From Companilactobacillus bobalius (GTDB lineage Bacteria; Bacillota; Bacilli; Lactobacillales; Lactobacillaceae), in NCBI RefSeq assembly GCF_009764355.1, contig NZ_LNUA01000031.1, positions 310,001-374,000 of the forward strand: a stretch of 64,000 bases of DNA. Direction: 5' to 3'. Shown in pieces: positions 18,187-28,204 of this stretch; within the stretch, counting starts at the first letter, position 1, and each line of letters begins with the position of its first letter. A model generated the notes under the pieces. It saw nothing but the letters and a program-made list of their open reading frames with translations. It made no database searches and was not told where the DNA came from. The translations under genes were made by a program, and so were the position numbers.

Positions 18187-19340
18187 TGGATATAGGTATT
18201 GATAAAATAGGCGTTTACGTTCCTAAAAATTATATCGACATTGTTGAACTAGCTAAAGCTAGGGATGTTGATCCTAATAAATTTACAATTGGTATTGGAC
18301 AAGACAAACAAGCTGTTCCACAACCTTACGAGGATGTGGTAACTATGGCTGCTAATTCAGCTGATAGTATTTTAACCACCGAAGATAAAAAGGCCTTAGG
18401 TTTACTAATTGTCGGAACAGAAAGCAGTATCGATGAGTCTAAATCATCGGCAGCTTTTTTGATGGATCTATTAGATTTACCAGAAGATATCCGTTCTTTT
18501 GAAATTAAGCAGGCTTGTTATGGAGCCACAGCTGGACTACAAACAGCGGTTGATTTTGTCAGTCAAAATCCTGATAAAAAAGCACTAGTTATTGCTAGTG
18601 ATATTGCTCGTTATGGTATCAAGACTCCTGGTGAAGTAACTCAGGGTGCTGGATCAGTGGCGATGATCGTTAGTCAAAATCCACGTGTTTTGAAATTGAC
18701 TCGCAAATCAGTTTACATGACTCGTAATGTGGGTGATTTCTGGCGTCCAACATTCTCCAAGACGGCTTTTGCCCGTGGTAAATTCTCTAATGAAGTATAT
18801 GTCGATTTCTTCAATACTTTATGGAAAAAATATCAAGATAAGTATTCAGCCACAATTGATGACTTCTCAACTTTATTATTCCATATTCCTTATACGAAGA
18901 TGGGTACAAAAGCTTTAAGAACTTTGGAAGGCAAGATTTCAGATGTCAAGTACGCAAAATTGACAGAACACTATCAAGCTAGTATCAAATTCAGCCGTGA
19001 AGTAGGGAATCTTTATACTGGTTCACTTTACTTAGGACTGTTGTCTTATTTGATTAATGCTGCTCAAGCCAATGAAGAATTATTATTATTCAGTTACGGT
19101 TCAGGTGCTGTTGGTGAATTATATAGTGGCGAAATTCAAGCTGGTTTTGATAAGGTTATTGATCAAAGTGGCATTTTAGAAATGCTTGATAATCGTCAAA
19201 AAATGAGCATTGCAGATTACGAAAAGATGTATCAAGTTGAGTATCAAGATGGAACAATTGTTGATCCCCAAGCAGTTAATAGCAAGTTCTATTTGAGTGA
19301 AATTAAAGAGAATGAACGACTCTATAAAAAGTTAAAGTAA
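18186..19340 (+). CDS. mvaS: Hydroxymethylglutaryl-CoA synthase
   Basis: 384 residues. Condenses acetyl-CoA and acetoacetyl-CoA. Active-site Cys in IKQACYGATAGLQ near 111, catalytic Glu in the segment near 79 (TESSIDESK) and His in LLFHIPYTKMG near 233. Begins with a TAATG overlap with mvaA. No terminator follows; the promoter of the first structured RNA gene begins four bases after the stop, so read-through into that RNA is possible. Confidence 0.95.
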   Translation: MDIGIDKIGVYVPKNYIDIVELAKARDVDPNKFTIGIGQDKQAVPQPYEDVVTMAANSADSILTTEDKKALGLLIVGTESSIDESKSSAAFLMDLLDLPEDIRSFEIKQACYGATAGLQTAVDFVSQNPDKKALVIASDIARYGIKTPGEVTQGAGSVAMIVSQNPRVLKLTRKSVYMTRNVGDFWRPTFSKTAFARGKFSNEVYVDFFNTLWKKYQDKYSATIDDFSTLLFHIPYTKMGTKALRTLEGKISDVKYAKLTEHYQASIKFSREVGNLYTGSLYLGLLSYLINAAQANEELLLFSYGSGAVGELYSGEIQAGFDKVIDQSGILEMLDNRQKMSIADYEKMYQVEYQDGTIVDPQAVNSKFYLSEIKENERLYKKLK

Positions 19341-19343
19341 GGT

Positions 19344-19372
19344 ATTGCAAACGCTTACTTAAGATGCTATAT
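19344..19372 (+). promoter_or_regulatory. Promoter of RNA gene 1 with cre-like overlap
   Basis: TTGCAA, 17 bases, TATATT. TGCAAACGCTTACT at 19345-19358 overlaps the -35 box and resembles a cre site (12 of 14 positions of TGWAANCGNTNWCA by eye). Confidence 0.75.
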
Positions 19373-19378
19373 TAAAGA

Positions 19379-19747
19379 CGTGGTAAAGATGAAATGTCAG
19401 GAACTGTAGCCCTAAAAGATTTTGAATGAGAAAGTTTTATCGTTTCTAGGGGATGGTAGGATTAGTCAAAAACAAAGGAAAATTAGAGTAATACAGTTCA
19501 ACGGCATTTTTGGAACTAGCGACAAAAGTTAACATAAAATCGACCTTTTAAGTAGTCGCGCAAGCTCAATACGTGGTTCGCTAGGATCCATTAGTTGAAC
19601 AAAATATATTTATAGTAAGATATGTTTCAGGTAGTAAGATTCATTTATTTAAATAGATTCAATTTAAAAGTTGATGAAACTGCAGTAAATTTCGTCTTAC
19701 CACTCATATCTAACTTAAGAGTTCTCCACAAGTGAGAACTCTTTTTT
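19379..19747 (+). ncRNA. Structured non-coding RNA, tandem copy 1
   Basis: About 370 nt between a near-consensus promoter and an intrinsic terminator (GAGTTCTC, CACAAGT loop, GAGAACTC, seven T). The 5' end GTGGTAA pairs with TTACCAC at 19696-19702, and the closing helix continues GATGAAAT with ATTTCGTC and CTGTAG with CTGCAG. Interior helices GTTCAAC / GTTGAAC (19495-19501, 19593-19599) and CTAGCGA / TCGCTAG (19515-19521, 19577-19583) nest correctly. No credible coding frame. It does not show the conserved cores of tmRNA, RNase P or SRP RNA. No known family recognised. Confidence 0.75.
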
Positions 19748-19795
19748 TGCGTTCAGAATTTAATGACGTAGTGTCTAAATTTTCCAGAGTTATTT

Positions 19796-19824
19796 ATTGT
19801 AAACGCTTACGAAATGAGTTATAT
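19796..19824 (+). promoter_or_regulatory. Promoter of RNA gene 2 with cre overlap
   Basis: TTGTAA, 17 bases, TATATT. TGTAAACGCTTACG at 19797-19810 matches the cre consensus at 13 of 14 positions and covers the -35 box, the position expected for CcpA repression. Confidence 0.8.
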
Positions 19825-19829
19825 TATAG

Positions 19830-20187
19830 ACGTGGTAAAGATGAAGTGTCAGGAACTGCAGCCCTAAAAGTTTTTGATTTAGAAAGTTTTATCTGTTACA
19901 AGATAGGATCAGTAAAGAACAAATAGAAAGTTAGAGTCAGTGCAGTTTAAGGACATTCTTGGAACTAGCGACAAAAGTTAACATAAGATCGACCTAATTA
20001 GTTAGTCGCGCAAGCTCAATACATGGTTCGCTAGGATCCATTAGTTGAACAAAAGAATTACATATTTAGATAGTAAGATATGTTTTAAAAGTAGTAAGAT
20101 TCATTGAATATTGATGAAAACTGCAGTAGATTTCATCTTACCACTTATATCTAACTAGAGGGCTCTCCACAAGTGAGAGCTCTTTTT
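19830..20187 (+). ncRNA. Structured non-coding RNA, tandem copy 2
   Basis: Second copy of the same RNA, about 358 nt. Long blocks are identical to copy 1 (for example CTAGCGACAAAAGTTAACAT and TTCGCTAGGATCCATTAG). Differences keep pairing: GATGAA faces TTCATC here but TTCGTC in copy 1, CTGCAG replaces CTGTAG opposite CTGCAG, and the terminator is GGGCTCTC / GAGAGCTC instead of GAGTTCTC / GAGAACTC. A 64-codon open frame crosses the copy boundary but lacks a ribosome site and is not conserved in copy 1. Confidence 0.75.
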
Positions 20188-20334
20188 TTATTATCTAATT
20201 AGACATCTTGGCAAAAATGGTTATAAGGAAGGCTAAATCAATGAGGGTTCAGCCTTTTTATGTGGACTAATTTCTTGGACAATTAACTTCAAAATAATAG
20301 AATATCCTTAAACCAAAAAAAGGATTTGATACAA

Positions 20335-20478
20335 ATGGATCAAGTATATCGTAGAAGTTTAACTTTAGCTTTTATCCTACTGGACTTTTATATCTGGATT
20401 ACAGGTGGCGTGATCAGTTCAATTATTGCCTTTGTTTTTGGAATAATTATTCTCTTTAGTAGAATCTTGAGCAACTGA
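20335..20478 (+). CDS. Small membrane protein, 47 residues
   Basis: ATG start with AAAGGA about ten bases upstream; sequence begins MDQVYRRSLTLAFILLDFY and ends in FSRILSN. Two hydrophobic stretches with a Gly-Gly turn. Followed 15 bases later by a second small membrane gene. No family recognised. The upstream hairpin AAGGCT / AGCCTT plus T at 20229-20260 separates it from the RNA gene. Confidence 0.5.
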   Translation: MDQVYRRSLTLAFILLDFYIWITGGVISSIIAFVFGIIILFSRILSN

Positions 20479-20493
20479 AAAGGAGAGGGCATT

Positions 20494-20667
20494 ATGTTAA
20501 AAAAATTAGTTAATATTTTCTTCAGCGCTCTTTTGGGAATTGCTACTATTATTGTTGTAACAGCTCCATTAATCTATTCCATCTTAGCCTTTGTGGTGGG
20601 GATGGTATTACTCGTTTGGAAAGTTCTTAAATTCGATGAAAGAACACATCGGCTTAGTAAAAATTGA
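20494..20667 (+). CDS. Small membrane protein, 57 residues
   Basis: Strong ribosome site AGGAGAGGG four bases before ATG. Begins MLKKLVNIFFSALLGIATII and has two hydrophobic helices followed by a charged tail KFDERTHRLSKN. Likely co-transcribed with the 47-residue protein in front. Function unknown; the pattern recalls small stress-related or toxin-like membrane peptides, but nothing specific supports that. Confidence 0.6.
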   Translation: MLKKLVNIFFSALLGIATIIVVTAPLIYSILAFVVGMVLLVWKVLKFDERTHRLSKN

Positions 20668-20671
20668 AAAC

Positions 20672-20700
20672 AAAAAAGGTACCTCCAAAATGGAGATACC
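20672..20700 (-). terminator. Terminator of the 3D/SLAP protein gene
   Basis: Minus strand GGTATCTCC, loop, GGAGGTACC (one mismatch), then six T. Confidence 0.75.
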
Positions 20701-20717
20701 CGATTAAATCTATCTGA

Positions 20718-21506
20718 TTAACCTAAAACTTGAACAGTAACGTTTTGACGTCCAAATTGTAATGCTTGTGAGTTAGGCATAGCAATATCAAGTTGGTTAG
20801 GATTGCTGTAAGCGAAGAGGCCAGTATCGTTAACTACACGATCGTAAGTCTTGCCATTAGCAGTAATTCTTAAATGTGTTCCACGAGGGAATTTTGATAA
20901 GTTAGCAGCAACGCCACTGTAACCCATGTTTGAACCAAGAACAACGGGATCATAAGCTGTAGCTGACATTGTTAGAGTTTGTTTAACATTGTCAGTTGAC
21001 ATGTACTTTCCGTTGATCCATTGACTACGGCCAACATCGTACCATGTGTTACCAGTTGAATCAGTTTTACTTGCGTAAACATGAACCATAGTATGTCCAG
21101 TAGCTACATTACCTGTAAAATTGCCGTTAGGGGCATCATAAAGGTTAACACCACCTGCAACATTAATATACATATCTTTGCTTAGAGAAACAGCTGGAGC
21201 TTCTGTAGAAATATCGTTAGCAGAGATCCATTCGTTTGCACCTACTTCGTAATAAACAGCTCCATCAACGTTCATAGTCTTGTCGATTCTCCAAGCTGTT
21301 TTGTTACCAAGCATAGAACTAGCTCTAGTAACACCGTTTTGTGATTGTGTGTAAATACCGGCACCATTAGCGTTAGTTACATAAACAACACCACTAGCAC
21401 TAGCTGTTGTTGTTGCAGCACTAACAGTTTGTGTTTGAGTACTGATTCCGATTAAAGCAAGTGTAGTTACGGTAAATACTGATGCTACGAATTTTTTGAT
21501 CTTCAT
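20718..21506 (-). CDS. Secreted 3D-domain protein with SLAP-like modules
   Basis: 262 residues. Signal peptide with cleavage after TQTVSA near residue 30. Two SLAP/SH3-like repeats follow (ending YYEVGANEWISANDI and WYDVGRSQWINGKYM), the cell-wall-binding type of lactobacilli. The last ~85 residues are a 3D domain: SATAYDP, GVAANLSKFPRGTHLRI, VVNDTGLF, LDIAMPNSQALQFGRQNV. Of the three aspartates naming the domain, those in NDTG and LDIAM are visible and the first is changed. 3D domains are found in cell-wall lytic transglycosylase-like proteins. GGGGG precedes the ATG. The upstream region carries a tandem TTTACA box. Confidence 0.88.
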   Translation of the reverse strand: MKIKKFVASVFTVTTLALIGISTQTQTVSAATTTASASGVVYVTNANGAGIYTQSQNGVTRASSMLGNKTAWRIDKTMNVDGAVYYEVGANEWISANDISTEAPAVSLSKDMYINVAGGVNLYDAPNGNFTGNVATGHTMVHVYASKTDSTGNTWYDVGRSQWINGKYMSTDNVKQTLTMSATAYDPVVLGSNMGYSGVAANLSKFPRGTHLRITANGKTYDRVVNDTGLFAYSNPNQLDIAMPNSQALQFGRQNVTVQVLG

Positions 21507-21607
21507 ATAAAATAATTCCCCCGAGTAAATCTTGTGTTTGTTTTTATTTAATGTGTGCTATTTTCTCAACGGAATTAATAATATAACGTCTAGACCGACA
21601 AATGTTG

Positions 21608-21659
21608 AATATAACTTAACTGTAAATTAGTTATAATTTGACTGTAAAGTTAATGTAAC
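21608..21659 (-). promoter_or_regulatory. Tandem hexamer box (Pho/WalR type) over a promoter
   Basis: On the minus strand GTTACA, TTTACA, ATTATA and TTTACA follow each other at exact 11-base intervals, ending at 21621. A TATATT -10 candidate lies at 21613-21608, so the hexamers replace the -35 region. Direct TTWACA repeats with 11-base phasing are the PhoP-box layout, and read on the other strand TGTAAA-N5-TGTAAC also fits the WalR consensus TGTWAH-N5-TGTWAH. Confidence 0.6.
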
Positions 21660-21698
21660 TAAACTGAAACAATTATATGTCAAATTTTTACAAAAAAA

Positions 21699-22172
21699 TT
21701 ACAAGTATTTGCGAATCTCTTCTAACATACTATCGATATTGTTAACAACAACACCGTTCATTTTGATTAAACCAATAGTGTAATTGTTGATATAGGCAAA
21801 AGGATTCTCACCGATAGATCCTACAGCCTTAAGCTTTTCAGGATTCTCGACGCCGTGTTGACGTAGGTCAGTATAGACACCAATAATAGGAATTTCTTTT
21901 CCATATGCCAAACCAATTTCAGAAGCCACACCGTCGTCCATCGTGTCACCATCAAGAATTGCAACAATTAAGTCGGAAGATAATAATTCTTTGTTATCTT
22001 CTTGGGCGATTTTGATAGAATCGGCGTAATTCATCTTGTCATTGATGTCACCATTTTCTTGTGGGAGATAAACTTCGATATTGGAATTCATCTTTCTGAT
22101 CTTATCAACTACAACTTCGTTAAACATACGGTCAGCTAAAGCAAAAAGACCATTTGCAAAATATATTTTCAT
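21699..22172 (-). CDS. ntd: Nucleoside 2-deoxyribosyltransferase
   Basis: 157 residues from ATG 22172, preceded by AAGAAGG; the frame is open upstream but MKIYFANGLF is the canonical start of the family. Transfers deoxyribose between bases for purine and pyrimidine salvage, a Lactobacillus hallmark. Motifs: FANGLFALADRMFN, VYLPQENGD near 53-61, VAILDGDTMDDGVASEIGLAYG near 88-109 (in part) with the catalytic Glu in ASEIG, and the C-terminal NNYTIGLIKMNG. Confidence 0.92.
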   Translation of the reverse strand: MKIYFANGLFALADRMFNEVVVDKIRKMNSNIEVYLPQENGDINDKMNYADSIKIAQEDNKELLSSDLIVAILDGDTMDDGVASEIGLAYGKEIPIIGVYTDLRQHGVENPEKLKAVGSIGENPFAYINNYTIGLIKMNGVVVNNIDSMLEEIRKYL

Positions 22173-22337
22173 TAAAAAATCCTTCTTTCTATTATTATAT
22201 GCTCTGTAATATTCTATCATGCGGTTAATTTTTCACCGTAAAAAGTTTGATTTATCTGTAAACTAAGAAATATACCATTATTTAGCTTGGATTTTAATTC
22301 AATAATAGAAAAATTATTTTATAAATTTGTAGATTCC

Positions 22338-22366
22338 TTACTGGTGGCTTAAATATACAATATAAG
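22338..22366 (+). promoter_or_regulatory. Candidate promoter of a small RNA
   Basis: TTACTG, 17 bases, TATAAG. There is no coding frame downstream before the terminator at 22571-22605. Confidence 0.45.
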
Positions 22367-22372
22367 TACATG

Positions 22373-22605
22373 CGAGAGAGCAAAATAATTGTTCTAACTT
22401 CTGACTTATTATCACCCTCGGATAATCTGTCGAAGGTAACATGTGTACTATCAAAACACTGTTTTCCCTAATTACCAGTAGTGTACTAATTTGCTCTAAT
22501 ATTAATGTTACAGTTCACCCTTCGATACTGCACTTTAATATTGAGAATCTCAAACATATAATATTCCATTAAAAAAGCTGTGACTTCATCAATCACAGCT
22601 TTTTT
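22373..22605 (+). ncRNA. Candidate structured RNA between ntd and ilvE
   Basis: The 430-base gene-free stretch contains AGAGCAAA (about 22377) complementary to TTTGCTCT (about 22490), and CGAAGGTAACAT (22431-22442) complementary to ATGTTA plus CCTTCG (22505-22524, with an eight-base bulge). The two pairings interleave, as in a pseudoknot or a pair of alternative folds. A promoter precedes it and a terminator ends it on the plus strand. Strand is uncertain because the pairings exist on both. Known identity not recognised; 6S RNA was considered without support. Confidence 0.45.
22571..22605. terminator. Bidirectional terminator (ilvE and candidate RNA)
   Basis: AAAAAAGCTGTGA / TCACAGCTTTTTT with a nine-base loop, T-runs on both strands. 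Confidence 0.92.
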
Positions 22606-22606
22606 G

Positions 22607-23638
22607 CTATTCTACGACTTGAACCCAACCTTCAGGAGCCTCAACGGTTCCAAATTGAATTCCTGTTAAAGTTTCATATAGTTTTTTGGTAACTGGTCCG
22701 ACTTCTGTTTCACTGTAGAAGACGTGTAGATTACCATTGTGTTCCAAACCACCAATAGGAGAGATGACGGCAGCGGTACCACAAGCACCAGCTTCTTTGA
22801 ACTTATCTAGTTGGTCGATGTAGACGTCGCCTTCTTCTGCTCCAAGTCCCAGACGATTCTTAGCTAACCAGAGTAGGGAGTATTTAGTAATACTTGGTAA
22901 AATTGATGGTGATTTTGGCGTCAAGAAGACATCATCCTTAGTGATACCGAAGAAATTAGCTGATCCGACTTCTTCAATTTTTTCATGATTAATTGGATCT
23001 AGATAAACACAATCTGCAAAACCGTTTTTATGAGCTTCGTCACCAGGGTAGAGACTAGCGGCGTAATTTCCACCAACTTTACTTTGACCGGTACCTTTGT
23101 GGGCGGCACGGTCGTACTGTGATGTGGTGAAATTAACCGGAGTGAGTCCACCTTTGAAGTAGTTACCAACGGGCATAGCGAAAATGGTAAAGATGTATTC
23201 AGGAGCAGCGTGGACACCGATTTGGGCACCAGTACCAATAATTAAAGGGCGTAAATAAAGTGTGGCACCAGTTCCGTAAGGGGGAACAAAGTCAGAATTG
23301 GCTTTGACTACTTCTTTGACGGCTTCAACGAATTTATCTTCTGGAAAAACTGGCATCAATAGTCTTTCACAAGATTCCTTCATTCGGCTAGCATTGCGGT
23401 CGGGTCTGAATAATTGAATATGACCATCAGGAGTACGATAGGCCTTCATTCCTTCGAAAGCTGCCTGACCATAATGTAAAACAGTAGAAGCCTCGCTAAT
23501 ATGGAGTGTACTGTCTTCAGTTAAACCAGCATCTTGCCATGAACCGTTCTTATAATGAGCGATAAATCGATAAGGTAAGTCCATGTAATTAAATCCGAGG
23601 TTATTCCAGTCAATTGTTGTTGGATCTGCTTTTGCCAT
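22607..23638 (-). CDS. ilvE: Branched-chain amino acid aminotransferase
   Basis: 343 residues from ATG 23638 with GGAG nine bases upstream; a TTG two codons earlier is less likely. PLP-dependent fold-type IV enzyme interconverting Leu, Ile, Val with their keto acids. Catalytic Lys lies in the GQSKVGGNYA segment near 195, with the cofactor-binding EEVGSANFF near 225 and AGACGTAAVISP near 285. Longer class-II length typical of Firmicutes IlvE. In lactobacilli, which often lack Ile/Val synthesis, it mainly serves catabolism. Confidence 0.95.
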   Translation of the reverse strand: MAKADPTTIDWNNLGFNYMDLPYRFIAHYKNGSWQDAGLTEDSTLHISEASTVLHYGQAAFEGMKAYRTPDGHIQLFRPDRNASRMKESCERLLMPVFPEDKFVEAVKEVVKANSDFVPPYGTGATLYLRPLIIGTGAQIGVHAAPEYIFTIFAMPVGNYFKGGLTPVNFTTSQYDRAAHKGTGQSKVGGNYAASLYPGDEAHKNGFADCVYLDPINHEKIEEVGSANFFGITKDDVFLTPKSPSILPSITKYSLLWLAKNRLGLGAEEGDVYIDQLDKFKEAGACGTAAVISPIGGLEHNGNLHVFYSETEVGPVTKKLYETLTGIQFGTVEAPEGWVQVVE

Positions 23639-23792
23639 AATCAAAATCTCCTTACTAAAATTAAAATAATATTAAATAGATTAAATTCATCATAATTAAT
23701 CATTTTGGAAGTGTCAATCAAGTTTAAGTGTTTTCTTTACGCGACTAGTACGAGAATGGCTACAATATAGGTTATAAGTGAGAGGAGAAATT

Positions 23793-24644
23793 ATGAATAA
23801 AAAAAAGTTTATTTTTTCGACCGCAATGGCAATGATACTAGTGGTATTCGGTTTCTTTACCTATAGTTGTCATGCACAAGCAGTAAATTCTAAAAAATAC
23901 GTTCAAGAATCAATTCCAACTATCTTTTTTCATGGTTATGGCAGTAGTTATCAAGCTGAAACTCAAATGACTGGTGCTGCTAAAGAGGCGGGAGTTACAA
24001 GAACAATCGTGAGAATCAATGTTAGTCCTAATGGTTACGCTAAAATGATTGGTTCTATACCTAAAAAGGCCAAGAACCCGATTGTTGAAGTTAATTATGA
24101 TGATAATAAAATGTTGAACTATCATACGGCCGGTCTTTGGGCTAAGAATGTTATCAAAGTTTTGCAAAAGGATTATAAGTTTAAAAAAGTTAATTTAGTA
24201 GGTCATTCAATGGGGAATATGGCTATTAATTATTATATTTTGGATAATTATAGTAATAAGAAGTTGCCTAAAATTAATAAGGTAGTTGATATTGCCGGTC
24301 ATTTTGACGGTATCATTGATGAAGATGATGAACCAGGACGTATTAGTTTAGATAAAAATGGTAAACCTACGCCTATGAATCAGTATTATCAGGAGTTATT
24401 GAAGTTTAGAAAGATTTATCCTACTAATACTAGAGTGTTAAATATTTTTGGTGATAAAAATGATGGTACACATTCTGATGGAGCTGTAACCAACGCTTCT
24501 TCTCAATCGTTGAGATATTTAGTTTCTGGTCGTGCCAAGTCTTATCGGGAAAAGAAGATTGTTGGTAAGATGGCTGCCCACAGTAAGCTACATGAAAATA
24601 AGCAAGTTGATAGGATTTTAATTAACTTCTTATGGAAGAAGTAG
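23793..24644 (+). CDS. Secreted or anchored alpha/beta hydrolase, DUF915 family
   Basis: 283 residues from ATG 23793; AGAGGAG lies seven bases before it and itself overlaps an alternative GTG. An N-terminal hydrophobic segment ending SCHAQA suggests export. The hydrolase core has FHGYGSS (oxyanion loop), nucleophile GHSMGN, acid FGDKNDGTHSDG and His near the end (AAHSKLHEN). DUF915 proteins are common, often multi-copy, in lactobacilli and are presumed esterases; the substrate is unknown. Confidence 0.88.
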   Translation: MNKKKFIFSTAMAMILVVFGFFTYSCHAQAVNSKKYVQESIPTIFFHGYGSSYQAETQMTGAAKEAGVTRTIVRINVSPNGYAKMIGSIPKKAKNPIVEVNYDDNKMLNYHTAGLWAKNVIKVLQKDYKFKKVNLVGHSMGNMAINYYILDNYSNKKLPKINKVVDIAGHFDGIIDEDDEPGRISLDKNGKPTPMNQYYQELLKFRKIYPTNTRVLNIFGDKNDGTHSDGAVTNASSQSLRYLVSGRAKSYREKKIVGKMAAHSKLHENKQVDRILINFLWKK

Positions 24645-24667
24645 GAAAAAATTAAAAGCTGATTTGA

Positions 24668-24831
24668 TTGTAACTAATACCAACTAATGTAGTTGAAATA
24701 TGCCGTCGTCCGCAAAAAATCTGTGAGCCGCTGGAACGTGGTGGACACGACTTCAAGCTAAGTAAAAACTTCACCACTGAGGGCTCACAGATTTTTTACT
24801 ACCGACTGGTTCGTTAGTTCCAATATTAGCG
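24668..24831 (+). repeat. Modular structured repeat, copy C (P4 and P5 deleted)
   Basis: TTGTAACTAATACCAACTAA flank, GCCGTCGTCCGC, P1 AAAAAATCTGTGAGCC and complement, CTGGAACG, P2 GTGGTG / CACCAC, then AAGCTAA joined directly to GTAAAAACTTCACC. The missing middle coincides with helices P4 and P5, so the modules can be lost cleanly. Right of it lies the hairpin at 24877-24956. Confidence 0.8.
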
Positions 24832-24876
24832 AGTAAAAATGCAGTATCTATATAATCCAAATAAAAATTTTAAATC

Positions 24877-24956
24877 AAAAGAACAGCTTCCATTAAGTAT
24901 TCAAGGCATATGTTATGTACTCGAATATTTCTCAATAGAAGCTGTTCTTATTTTTT
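24877..24956. terminator. Long hairpin, terminator of the SHOCT gene; repeated at 59080
   Basis: AAGAACAGCTTC and its complement GAAGCTGTTCTT enclose about 47 bases that contain AATATTC / GAATA. T-rich tails on both sides. Its left half recurs with few changes at 59080-59120 next to repeat copy D. Confidence 0.7.
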
Positions 24957-24962
24957 ATTATT

Positions 24963-25196
24963 TTACTTTTTTAAATTTTCTTTTCGTTTAGCATAGTCAG
25001 CGTCCGAGATTTTTCCTTGAGCGTACTCACGATCCAAAATGTCTAGCGCACTATTTTGCCGATGGCTATTTTGATGATCATTAAATAGGTAAACAATCGC
25101 AATGAAGATCAACAAGGTAATGATTCCATAAAAGAGGAATCCTCCACCCATGAAGTCCATACCACTAAATATATGACAACCGGTTAATCCCATCAT
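24963..25196 (-). CDS. SHOCT-domain membrane protein
   Basis: About 77 residues. Start chosen at the ATG at 25196 because AGGAG lies nine bases upstream; longer in-frame starts put the codon on the ribosome site. A Gly-rich segment and one membrane helix (FYGIITLLIFIAIVYLF) are followed by the SHOCT motif ALDILDREYAQGKISDADY (a short C-terminal oligomerisation helix pair). Function unknown; such proteins are common in Firmicutes. Confidence 0.75.
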   Translation of the reverse strand: MMGLTGCHIFSGMDFMGGGFLFYGIITLLIFIAIVYLFNDHQNSHRQNSALDILDREYAQGKISDADYAKRKENLKK

Positions 25197-25270
25197 AATT
25201 GGCATCTCCTTTAAATGGAATTGTCTCAATTATAGGTAGGAGTTGAAGTTCTAACAATTATATTGCTTGC

Positions 25271-25729
25271 TTATTCGAAATATGGATAATCATGATCAAA
25301 GTAATGTTGCAAGCATCTAGCGTGTTGCGGATTGAATATTTCAGGTAAATTTTCTTTAGAGAAATATTTTAAATCTAAGGTTTCCTCATTCTTAGAATGG
25401 AGTTCACCTTTACAATAGTTGACTAAAAAGAAGGTTACGATGGTTTGGGCAACGTCGTTGTTGGGGTAGTGCTGAATGTGGTTAGAGGAGAGTCCTAGAA
25501 ATGAATTTAATGTAACTTCAAGTCCAGTTTCTTCGCGAAATTCACGACGACAGGTACCTTCAACTGTTTCACCATATTCCATGGCACCACCGGGAAGTCC
25601 CCATTTATTCGTATCAGAACGTTTTTGCAAAAGAACTTCATTCTTATTGTTGGTTAGAATTCCTCCAGCAAAATTTAAGATAATTGGTTCATGACCAATT
25701 TTGTGTCGAATGTCCTGAATGTAATCCAT
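25271..25729 (-). CDS. NUDIX hydrolase
   Basis: 152 residues with a complete Nudix box: GGAMEYGE, then CRREFREETGLEV near 50-75, matching Gx5Ex7REUxEExGU. The N-terminal DYIQDIRHKIGHEPI extension is seen in MutT/ADP-ribose-type proteins of Firmicutes. Hydrolyses a nucleoside diphosphate-X substrate; which one is unknown. Confidence 0.88.
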   Translation of the reverse strand: MDYIQDIRHKIGHEPIILNFAGGILTNNKNEVLLQKRSDTNKWGLPGGAMEYGETVEGTCRREFREETGLEVTLNSFLGLSSNHIQHYPNNDVAQTIVTFFLVNYCKGELHSKNEETLDLKYFSKENLPEIFNPQHARCLQHYFDHDYPYFE

Positions 25730-25754
25730 TTTTATCTCCCCAATGACAAATTAT

Positions 25755-28203
<2,449 letters not shown>

Positions 28204-28204
<1 letters not shown>

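Noticed and set aside
19732..19926. 64-codon open frame across the boundary of the two tandem RNA genes
   Set aside because: No ribosome site, the frame runs through a terminator and a promoter, and it is not preserved in the other copy.
19379..20187. tmRNA, RNase P RNA or SRP RNA as identity of the tandem RNAs
   Set aside because: Expected conserved cores (tag frame and CCA end; GAGGAAAGUCC; SRP helix 8) are not seen, and duplication would be unusual for these genes.
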